A stretch of DNA of 64,000 bases from an uncultured Lachnospiraceae bacterium. Its GTDB lineage: Bacteria > Bacillota > Clostridia > Lachnospirales > Lachnospiraceae. Shown here one piece after another: positions 27,020 through 33,839 of the stretch. A model generated the notes under the pieces. The model saw only the letters and a list, made by a program, of their open reading frames with translations, was not told where the DNA came from and made no database searches. A program made the translations under genes and the position numbers. The stretch spans positions 62,001 to 126,000 of the forward strand of contig CAMUYQ010000007.1 in assembly GCA_947165025.1 (NCBI GenBank), written 5' to 3'. Within the stretch, counting starts at the first letter, position 1; each line of letters begins with the position of its first letter.

Positions 27020-27958
27020 ATGAGGAAGATAGCATCAACATTGGAATTATCTCACGATGACTGGCTCAAACTGCGAAAAACAGGTATAGGCGGTTCCGAC
27101 GCAGGAGCGATAAGCGGTCTTAATCCGTATGTCTCGCCAATGCATGTGTATTTGGAAAAGACATCAGAGTACTTCGAGGATGAAGATAATGAGGCCATGA
27201 GACAGGGACGAGACTTGGAAGAATATGTTGCCAGGAGATTCGTGGAAGAGACTGGAAAGCGTGTTATGCGTAGAAACTGCATGTTTGGTAGCGATGAGCC
27301 GGGCTATGAGTTCATGTATGCCAATATTGATCGCATGGTAGTTGGTGAAAACGCGGGGCTTGAGTGTAAGACGGCCTCCACGTTCAGTGCAAACAACTGG
27401 AAGGAGGGCAAGATACCGCCCCATTACCTTTGCCAGTGTTATCACTATATGGCTGTCACGGGAGCAGACGCGTGGTATCTGGCTGTAGTTGTTCTTGGCA
27501 AGGACTTCAGATATTTCAAGGTGGAGCGCGATGAGGGAGTTATCAATAATCTGAAGGCAATAGAATATCGGTTCTGGCATGAAAATGTTTTGGCACTTAA
27601 TCCTCCGGATCCGGACGGATCAGATGCAACAGAGGAGTATTTCAGACAGAGATATAAGGACAGCGACCCGGGAAAGAGCGTTGTTCTAGGTTCCGAGTAT
27701 AGCGAGAAGCTTAAGAGATACGAGGAGATATCGGAGCTAATGAAGAAACTTGACCAGGAGAAGAAAAAGATCGAGGAGGAAACCAAGGCATATATGGATA
27801 CTGCTGAAGTCGGAGTTGCAGACGGATATCTGGTTTCCTGGAAGTCGTATGAGTCTGAAAGGCTGGATACAAAGATGCTTAAAGCTGAAAAGCCTGAGAT
27901 TTACAAGGATTATGCCAAAACAACAAGCAGTCGCCGGTTTACCGTCCGGGTAGCATGA
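27020..27958 (+). CDS. YqaJ-family exonuclease (viral recombinase type)
   Basis: A 312-residue phage-lambda-Exo-like nuclease that chews one strand at double-strand ends to make substrate for RecT. Visible family features are RKTGIGGSDAGAISGLNPY at the N-terminus, ARRFVEETG, and the core LECKTAS (ExK). The C-terminal 70 residues are a coiled coil typical of the family. AAAGGAG precedes the ATG. recT follows after 14 bases, the standard exonuclease-annealase pair. Confidence 0.93.
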   Translation: MRKIASTLELSHDDWLKLRKTGIGGSDAGAISGLNPYVSPMHVYLEKTSEYFEDEDNEAMRQGRDLEEYVARRFVEETGKRVMRRNCMFGSDEPGYEFMYANIDRMVVGENAGLECKTASTFSANNWKEGKIPPHYLCQCYHYMAVTGADAWYLAVVVLGKDFRYFKVERDEGVINNLKAIEYRFWHENVLALNPPDPDGSDATEEYFRQRYKDSDPGKSVVLGSEYSEKLKRYEEISELMKKLDQEKKKIEEETKAYMDTAEVGVADGYLVSWKSYESERLDTKMLKAEKPEIYKDYAKTTSSRRFTVRVA

Positions 27959-27972
27959 GGAAGGAGAAAAGT

Positions 27973-28770
27973 ATGGCGGAAACAAATGAAAATGATGTTA
28001 AGGAGCTCATCGCCGGTAAGGCCGTAAAGCCTGAGGAAAAGAAGGCTCTCACGAAGAATATGAGCATAGCAGACATGATAAAGGCACTTGAACCGGAGCT
28101 TAAGAGGGCTCTTCCGGCTGTTATCACACCGGAAAGGTTCACAAGAATAGCATTATCAGCACTTAATACCACACCGAAGCTTGCGGAATGCTCGAAGATG
28201 TCGTTTCTTGCGGCATTGATGAATGCAGCCCAGTTGGGCCTAGAGGTGAATACGCCCCTGGGACAGGCATATTTGATCCCATATAATAACAAATCACAGC
28301 TTGAATGTCAGTTCCAGATCGGATACAAGGGATTGCTGGATTTGGCATACCGCAACCCGCAGGTTCAAACAATACAGGCTCAGGCAGTATATGAAAACGA
28401 CGAGTTTGATTATGAACTTGGGCTTAATTCACGGCTTTATCATCATCCGACACTGAGTGATCGGGGCGAGGTGAAATGCTATTACGCAATATATAAACTT
28501 CAGAACGGCGGTTATGGGTTTGAGGTCATGTCTAAGAAGGATATAGACGCCTATGCCCAGCGGTATTCGAAGTCTGCAGAAAGCAAATACAGTCCTTGGT
28601 CGACAAATTATGACTCGATGGCAAAGAAGACTGTAATAAAACAGTTGCTGAAATATGCTCCGTTACGATCGGAGCTTCAGAAAGCAATGTCGATGGATGA
28701 GTCGATCAAACAGGACTTTTCGGTTGATATGTCTGAGGTGGCAAATACAGAGATAGTGGATGTAGAGTAA
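27973..28770 (+). CDS. recT: RecT-family single-strand annealing protein
   Basis: A 265-residue annealase that pairs complementary single strands during end repair. Family blocks are intact: PERFTRIALSALNTTPKL, AAQLGLEVNTPLGQAYLIPY, FQIGYKGLLDLAYR and SKYSPWSTNYDSMAKKT. AAGGAG precedes the ATG at 27973. Together with YqaJ it could repair or help circularise the element, or recombine it with related DNA. Followed by a hairpin terminator. Confidence 0.95.
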   Translation: MAETNENDVKELIAGKAVKPEEKKALTKNMSIADMIKALEPELKRALPAVITPERFTRIALSALNTTPKLAECSKMSFLAALMNAAQLGLEVNTPLGQAYLIPYNNKSQLECQFQIGYKGLLDLAYRNPQVQTIQAQAVYENDEFDYELGLNSRLYHHPTLSDRGEVKCYYAIYKLQNGGYGFEVMSKKDIDAYAQRYSKSAESKYSPWSTNYDSMAKKTVIKQLLKYAPLRSELQKAMSMDESIKQDFSVDMSEVANTEIVDVE

Positions 28771-28784
28771 ACTGTGGTGTTTTG

Positions 28785-28811
28785 GGAGCTCCGGTTATCG
28801 GAGCTCCTTTT
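28785..28811 (+). terminator. Terminator after recT
   Basis: GGAGCTCCG/CGGAGCTCC with a 5-base loop, followed by TTTTC. Confidence 0.7.
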
Positions 28812-28834
28812 CTGTGCGAAAAATGGAGGTGCAC

Positions 28835-29734
28835 ATGGAATACAAAGAGTTTAAAGATGAGGTATTGACTCGATTGGTCGATTATTACGGGGAGGATGCC
28901 AGCGTAACGGTCAGCACGACTTTGAAGAACAACGACATCAAGTTGGATGGTATCCACATATGTTATGAAGGAGAGAAAGTTTCGCCGGTAATATATCTGA
29001 ATCCGTTCTATCATCGTTACCTTGATGATGTTCAGACAATAGATGAGATTGTTGAGGATATTATCGATACAAGAAAGAACGCAAGTCAGTCCGGCTTTGA
29101 TTATGATGAAATAACGTCATTGGATCACTGGGAGGCTGTTAAGGATAAGATTTTTCCGATTCTTCTTTCGACCAGTATGAACGAAGAGTTGTTGCAGAAG
29201 CTTGTGAGCAAGAAGTTCCTGGATCTTTCCATAGTATATGTGATACGCCTTACGAGTAATAGCTCTGATACGGGCAGTGTGAAGATCACACATGATCTTC
29301 TGAAGGGATATGGAGTATCGGAGCATGCGTTATACGCTCAGGCAATGGTAAATATGGACCGCGAGGGCTATGCGATACAGGACATAGCGAGCGTCCTTAG
29401 GTCGATGGGTCTGAATTCAGATAGTCTGGACATGGATAGGGATACGATGGATCCCCAGATGTTTGTATTGAGTAATAAGAACAAGTTATATGGCGCAGCG
29501 GGGATACTCAACAATAGACTGCTTCGGTCAATAGGCAAGGATCTGTACATTCTTCCGAGTTCGGTCCATGAAACGATACTTGTTCCGGCTGATGTAGGAA
29601 CAAGCGTAGAGCAATTAAACCAGATGATCACGGAAGTCAATGACACACAGCTTGATCCGGAGGAGCGCTTGTCAGACCATGCTTACTATTATGATTTCAA
29701 GACCAACAAGGTAAGTATCAAGGCTGCTGCATAG
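28835..29734 (+). CDS. DUF5688 family protein
   Basis: A 299-residue soluble acidic protein. The N-terminal half has the DUF5688 pattern as I recall it: TLKNNDIKLDGIHI, then SPVIYLNPFYHRY and a helical segment; the C-terminal half ends with a regular beta/alpha layout (LPSSVHETILVP). The family is common in mobile elements and accessory regions of Clostridia and has no assigned function that I know. TGGAGG lies just before the ATG at 28835. The resolvase gene follows after 11 bases, so the two probably share a transcript. Confidence 0.7.
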   Translation: MEYKEFKDEVLTRLVDYYGEDASVTVSTTLKNNDIKLDGIHICYEGEKVSPVIYLNPFYHRYLDDVQTIDEIVEDIIDTRKNASQSGFDYDEITSLDHWEAVKDKIFPILLSTSMNEELLQKLVSKKFLDLSIVYVIRLTSNSSDTGSVKITHDLLKGYGVSEHALYAQAMVNMDREGYAIQDIASVLRSMGLNSDSLDMDRDTMDPQMFVLSNKNKLYGAAGILNNRLLRSIGKDLYILPSSVHETILVPADVGTSVEQLNQMITEVNDTQLDPEERLSDHAYYYDFKTNKVSIKAAA

Positions 29735-29745
29735 GAGGAATATGT

Positions 29746-30354
29746 ATGGCTGTATATGGGTATGCTCGTGTCAGCTCCACAGAACAGAACCTAGACCGAC
29801 AGATAATCCAACTAAAGAAGTATGTTCCGGAGGAAAACATTATTACCGATAAGGCAAGCGGTAAAAACATGAATCGTCCGGGAGTGGTCGCTCTTAAGGG
29901 ACCCCTGGGGTTAAGGCCCGGCGACACCCTTTATATTGTTTCGCTCGATCGACTATCACGAAGCAAGGCAGACCTTAAGGCTGAGTTATCGTGGTTTAAG
30001 GATAATCAGATCAATCTTAAGATTTTAGATCTGCCAACCTCGATGATAGAGGTGCCGGAAGGACAAGAATGGGTGCGTGACATGACAACAAATATATTGA
30101 TTGAAGTTCTTAGCAGTATGGCCGAACAAGAGCGCTTGACGATTCGTAAGAGGCAACGGGAAGGAATCGATGCCGCCAAAGCAAAAGGCAAGCACTTGGG
30201 TAGACCCCGCAAGGAGCTCCCCGATGGTTTTCCCGAGACATATGATCAGTGGAGAATCCAGAATAAGATCACAGCAAAGGAAGCGATGCGTCGGCTTCAA
30301 ATGTCAGCCTCATCGTTCTACCGATGCGTGAGAACATACGAGACAAAATCATGA
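29746..30354 (+). CDS. Serine recombinase (resolvase/invertase type)
   Basis: A 202-residue recombinase. Catalytic Ser is S10 in YGYARVSS; the Arg motif LDRLSRSKADL and the block EQERLTIRKRQREGID, KAKGKHLGRP are typical. A C-terminal HTH (ITAKEAMRRLQMSASSFYR) binds the site. It is a small resolvase, not a large serine integrase, so it probably resolves dimers or inverts a segment and does not integrate the element. No pair of resolvase sites was recognised nearby. AGGAGG precedes the ATG. A second recombinase class in an element that already has a tyrosine integrase. Confidence 0.93.
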   Translation: MAVYGYARVSSTEQNLDRQIIQLKKYVPEENIITDKASGKNMNRPGVVALKGPLGLRPGDTLYIVSLDRLSRSKADLKAELSWFKDNQINLKILDLPTSMIEVPEGQEWVRDMTTNILIEVLSSMAEQERLTIRKRQREGIDAAKAKGKHLGRPRKELPDGFPETYDQWRIQNKITAKEAMRRLQMSASSFYRCVRTYETKS

Positions 30355-30359
30355 CGAGG

Positions 30360-30390
30360 TGTGGCAGAAAGGTTATTTCTTTCTGCCACA
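30360..30390 (+). terminator. Terminator after the serine recombinase gene
   Basis: Perfect 12-bp stem TGTGGCAGAAAG/CTTTCTGCCACA, 7-base loop; T-rich but no clean U-run. The rest of 30391-30566 is AT-rich promoter-like sequence without a gene. Confidence 0.55.
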
Positions 30391-30566
30391 TGTTTCATAA
30401 TAGCTTTTTAGGCTTTTTGGTTTGCATTACATAGAATTTACAGCGTATTCGAAAAGGTAGAGGTTTTTGAGAATTTTTTTTTTGCCGTCGAGGATTGAAC
30501 TACAAGTTTATTTTTCGACTGAAAACTTGTTGATATATTTAGATATTCGAAAGAAGGGATTAATTT

Positions 30567-31640
30567 ATGAATTTACCATTATCGGTCACGCAGAATGACC
30601 TTAAAGAAGTACTACTAAACGTTGCTCCTACAAGACCTGTTTTTATTTGGGGCGCACCTGGCATAGGAAAATCCGCAATCGTTGAGGAGTTTGCTGAAGA
30701 TATGTCGCTAAAATGCACGTCTTTGTTGGGTTCGCAGCTCTGTGCCGAAGATATTTTAGGCATTCCTAGGCTCGATTTAGAAACGAACACCAGTGAATTT
30801 CTCCCCCCGAAAATGATTGCGCAGAAGGAACCCTATCTTCTGTTCCTAGATGAACTAAACGCATGTAGTCAAGAAGTTCAACGAGCATTCTACAGCTTAA
30901 TATATGAGAAGAGAATAGGTTCCTATCATCTTCCGGAAGGAAGTATTGTTGTTGGAGCCGGAAATAGAACTCAAGATTCTGCAATTGTAAAAACGATGTC
31001 ATCTGCACTGATCAATAGAATGTTTCATGTTCAATTGCGAGTAGATGCCAGACAATGGATCAAGTGGGCAGAAAAAAATAGTATCCATCCGTGGGTACTG
31101 GATTATATACGACAGAGACCGGATCATCTTTTCTCAGAACCGCCCAAAACCGAGGAGCCCTTTTCTACTCCCCGCTCTTGGCATATTCTTAGCGATGCTT
31201 TAACAGAGTATGGTGCAGGGACACGGGAAATATCGAATGAAACGCTTAAAATGCTGACATACGGGTGCTTGAGTGCCTCTCATGCCGGGATGTTTCTTGG
31301 ATACACAAAAACACTCCGCGACAATTGCATGCTTGAAAAAATCATTGCAAACAAAGCGAAATGGCCATCAAAACCTGAAGAACGTGATGTTTTGTATTTC
31401 CTCGCTCAATCTTTCAGAGCAAAACTATTAACGGAGATGCCCAAGTCAAAGCAGGATGTGTCAGGCGATATGCTCTCGTTCATTTATCGGGTAAAATCAA
31501 TGATCAAGGAATTATCCGTTATAAACTTTGAGATAGCTCAAATGGTTGTTGCGGCAGATGATGATCAAGCCCTTCCGGAGTGGCTTATGATGGATATAGT
31601 CAAGGACCTTCCTCGATTAGTGAATACCAAAGCATCATAG
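30567..31640 (+). CDS. MoxR-type AAA+ ATPase
   Basis: A 357-residue ATPase with Walker A GAPGIGKS (29-36), Walker B LLFLDELNA (near 95) and sensor region GAGNRTQDS, SALINRM. MoxR proteins act as chaperone-like remodelers together with a VWA protein, which is encoded directly downstream (9-base gap). MoxR/VWA pairs of mobile elements have been proposed to be NTP-dependent conflict systems. GAAGGG precedes the ATG. Confidence 0.9.
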   Translation: MNLPLSVTQNDLKEVLLNVAPTRPVFIWGAPGIGKSAIVEEFAEDMSLKCTSLLGSQLCAEDILGIPRLDLETNTSEFLPPKMIAQKEPYLLFLDELNACSQEVQRAFYSLIYEKRIGSYHLPEGSIVVGAGNRTQDSAIVKTMSSALINRMFHVQLRVDARQWIKWAEKNSIHPWVLDYIRQRPDHLFSEPPKTEEPFSTPRSWHILSDALTEYGAGTREISNETLKMLTYGCLSASHAGMFLGYTKTLRDNCMLEKIIANKAKWPSKPEERDVLYFLAQSFRAKLLTEMPKSKQDVSGDMLSFIYRVKSMIKELSVINFEIAQMVVAADDDQALPEWLMMDIVKDLPRLVNTKAS

Positions 31641-31649
31641 GAGGGCGTC

Positions 31650-33503
31650 ATGGCATATATAAAGAAGAAATACTACTATCGTGAGGAGGACATTCCTAAA
31701 GAACTGGCTGCTCTATACAATGGGTTTGATAGGTTGGAATACCATCCTATTTTTTCTGGATTAAGTGGCACCATCCATTCGAAAACAACACATCTTTATA
31801 GCAAAGACAGTATTGCTTGTGTGACAAAAGACGGCGATGTATTTGTTAATTGTCATGCTGAACTGAGTGTGGAAACCTGGGCATACGTGTTGGCCTACGC
31901 TCTTCTGCACCTGGCATTCGGCCATTTTGATAAAGATAAGATGCCACAGGGTACAATTATTTACCCGGAGGTTTGGGCCAAGGCATCCGATATATATGTA
32001 GCAAGATTTCTGGCTGATGCATGCTTCGGTAGTGCTCTATTTCCGGATCCGGCCTCCATATACCCCATTAAGCTTAACGATGAAGTGAAGATATATGAGT
32101 ATTTACTCAAAAACGAGGGCAAACATCCTATTCAGAGCTTTAGTTTAAACACATCTGATTCATTGGATCTGATCGGATTGGAATCCCCTGTAGTATATAA
32201 ACCCGGTGAGGTAAACCCATATACGGAGAGGTTTATTCACTCTATAACCAGTTCTATGAGAGCTGTGTTAAGGAGCGCGGGCGGGCACAGTCGTGAAGAG
32301 GACAAGAATACCATAATTACAAAAGCAGCCGAGTGGTTCTTGGCACATTATCCGTTGCTTGGAGGTTTGGCATCTTCATTAAAAATCATCGAAGATGTCG
32401 AGATATGCCACAAATACGATGTGAAGATAGCTGCCGTTGATGTGGATCGTGGGATAATATATGCCAATCCATCATGTGGACTAACCTTTGAAAACTGGCT
32501 ATTTGTTATATCTCACGAACTATTACACTGTGGGCTGTGTCATCATTCCCGCTGTCAGGGACGGGATCACTATCTTTGGAACATCGCTTGCGATTATGTA
32601 ATAAATGATTGGCTTCAGGAGATGGGGATTGGCGATATGCCGGCAGGGGTTCTTTATGATAAATCCCTTCATAATATGTCGGCGGAAGCTATATATGATC
32701 TCATCGTAAATGAAATGAAAATACGGAAGGTTAAGAAGTATGTTACATTCAGAGGCTACGGAAAGGGAGATATCATAGGTAAATGTGGACCGCGATTTGA
32801 AGGAATGGATAAAGGAATATCCTTGGATGACTTCTTTAAAAACTCTCTTCGAGAAGGACTGGACTACCATCTCACTCAAAAGCGTGGATACTTACCTGCA
32901 GGACTTGTGGAAGAGATTCGAGCCTTAACGATGCCTCCTATTCCATGGGAGGTTGAACTTGGAAAATGGTTTGATGAACAGTTCCCGCCGATTGAGAAGC
33001 ATCGAACATACGCCAGACCAAGCCGAAGGCAGGGATCAACACCGGATATACCGCGTCCAAGGTACGTAATACAAAATCAAGAGCTACAGAGTCGAACCTT
33101 TGGCGTGGTTATAGATACCTCCGGATCGATGTGTTCTCAGCAAATAGGCCTAGCCTTAGGTGCGATTGCCAGTTATGCGGTTTCTAAAGACGTTCCGTTT
33201 GTAAGGATCATCTTCTGTGATGCTGAGGCCACAGATGCCGGATACATGGCTCCGGAGGATATTGCTGGAAGGGTTGAGGTGACCGGGCGCGGTGGAACTG
33301 TGCTACAGCACGGAGTCAATGCCATTGAAAATGCCAAGGATTTCCCTAAAGACGGGCCCATTCTGATAATCACAGATGGATATTGTGAAGACAAGATAAT
33401 AATAAGAAGGGAACATGCCTATCTGATTCCCTATGGTCGGAGACTCCCGTTCAGAGCAAAAGGTAAGGTGTTCTATATGAAGAATAAAGAGCAGGATCGA
33501 TAA
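31650..33503 (+). CDS. Putative metallopeptidase with C-terminal VWA-like domain
   Basis: A 617-residue DUF2201-type protein, partner of the MoxR ATPase. It has a zinc-peptidase signature HELLH at 289-293 with further His at 298-299, and an earlier, degenerate copy HLAFGH at 87-92 that lacks Glu, in a similarly built N-terminal half. The C-terminal VWA domain carries the metal-site motif DTSGS (489-493) and ITDGY. The expected mechanism is that MoxR acts on the VWA/peptidase protein; target and trigger are unknown. AGGAGG precedes the ATG. Confidence 0.85.
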   Translation: MAYIKKKYYYREEDIPKELAALYNGFDRLEYHPIFSGLSGTIHSKTTHLYSKDSIACVTKDGDVFVNCHAELSVETWAYVLAYALLHLAFGHFDKDKMPQGTIIYPEVWAKASDIYVARFLADACFGSALFPDPASIYPIKLNDEVKIYEYLLKNEGKHPIQSFSLNTSDSLDLIGLESPVVYKPGEVNPYTERFIHSITSSMRAVLRSAGGHSREEDKNTIITKAAEWFLAHYPLLGGLASSLKIIEDVEICHKYDVKIAAVDVDRGIIYANPSCGLTFENWLFVISHELLHCGLCHHSRCQGRDHYLWNIACDYVINDWLQEMGIGDMPAGVLYDKSLHNMSAEAIYDLIVNEMKIRKVKKYVTFRGYGKGDIIGKCGPRFEGMDKGISLDDFFKNSLREGLDYHLTQKRGYLPAGLVEEIRALTMPPIPWEVELGKWFDEQFPPIEKHRTYARPSRRQGSTPDIPRPRYVIQNQELQSRTFGVVIDTSGSMCSQQIGLALGAIASYAVSKDVPFVRIIFCDAEATDAGYMAPEDIAGRVEVTGRGGTVLQHGVNAIENAKDFPKDGPILIITDGYCEDKIIIRREHAYLIPYGRRLPFRAKGKVFYMKNKEQDR

Positions 33504-33506
33504 AAC

Positions 33507-33535
33507 ATAGCCACCAGGAGCTACCTGGTGGCTAT
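33507..33535. terminator. Hairpin after the MoxR/VWA operon
   Basis: Perfect 12-bp stem ATAGCCACCAGG/CCTGGTGGCTAT with a 5-base loop, 3 bases after the stop. No U-run follows. The remainder up to attR (33536-33788) holds no gene, only the two end repeats listed separately. Confidence 0.5.
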
Positions 33536-33569
33536 AAAACATGATGAAGAATGTGATATAATACAAGGC

Positions 33570-33590
33570 GGCGGATTTCCATTTTCCATT
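33570..33590 (-). repeat. 21-bp inverted repeat, right copy
   Basis: Exact reverse complement of 9099-9119. No other copy was noticed in the window. Confidence 0.8.
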
Positions 33591-33662
33591 TGTATTGACG
33601 GAATAGGGGATGCGAGTAAAACTCTCTCACCGAAGGGACAGTTGGTCAGGTCTATATCATGA

Positions 33663-33686
33663 TCTGACATCAACGTTGACATCAAC
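33663..33686 (+). repeat. Right integrase-arm-like repeat
   Basis: TCTGACATCAAC followed by GTTGACATCAAC: two tandem TGACATCAAC units matching the left-end repeat at 8949-8968, and ending about 100 bases from attR. Confidence 0.6.
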
Positions 33687-33788
33687 CAGAAACAAATCGA
33701 GTAGAATTATAAGTTTACTCAAATAAAAGAACGCCCGAAAATGTGCTTTTGTAGAAAGAATCGAGGCTGTGATCATCTTGTTTTTATA

Positions 33789-33837
33789 ATTTAGGTTCTG
33801 GTGGGAGACCGTGCAGGTTCAAGTCCTGTTATCCGCA
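33789..33837 (+). repeat. attR, 49-bp direct repeat
   Basis: Second copy of the tRNA-Leu 3' part. Its first two bases complete a TATAAT (33785-33790) with the element's terminal bases, a sequence absent from the intact tRNA. Confidence 0.93.
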
Positions 33838-33839
33838 CT

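Larger units (their letters stand above)
8776..33837. mobile_element. Integrative mobilizable element in tRNA-Leu, about 25 kb
   Basis: Bounded by an exact 49-bp direct repeat (8776-8824 and 33789-33837) that is the 3' part of tRNA-Leu. The unit between repeats is 25,013 bp. It encodes a tyrosine integrase, excisionase-type proteins, a MobC-like protein and a relaxase, but no coupling protein, VirB4-like ATPase or channel genes, so transfer would need a helper. Cargo is dominated by conflict genes (restriction, GTPase, MoxR/VWA, zinc-ribbon operon). Base composition is visibly more AT-rich than the flanks. Confidence 0.93.

Noticed and set aside
8776-33837. Prophage
   Set aside because: YqaJ, RecT and the integrase are phage-like, but there is no capsid, portal, terminase, tail or lysis gene, and a relaxase is present.
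33801-33839. N-terminal extension of the histidine kinase from an ATG at 33801
   Set aside because: These codons are the 3' part of the tRNA gene in attR; the extension is not hydrophobic and lacks a ribosome site.
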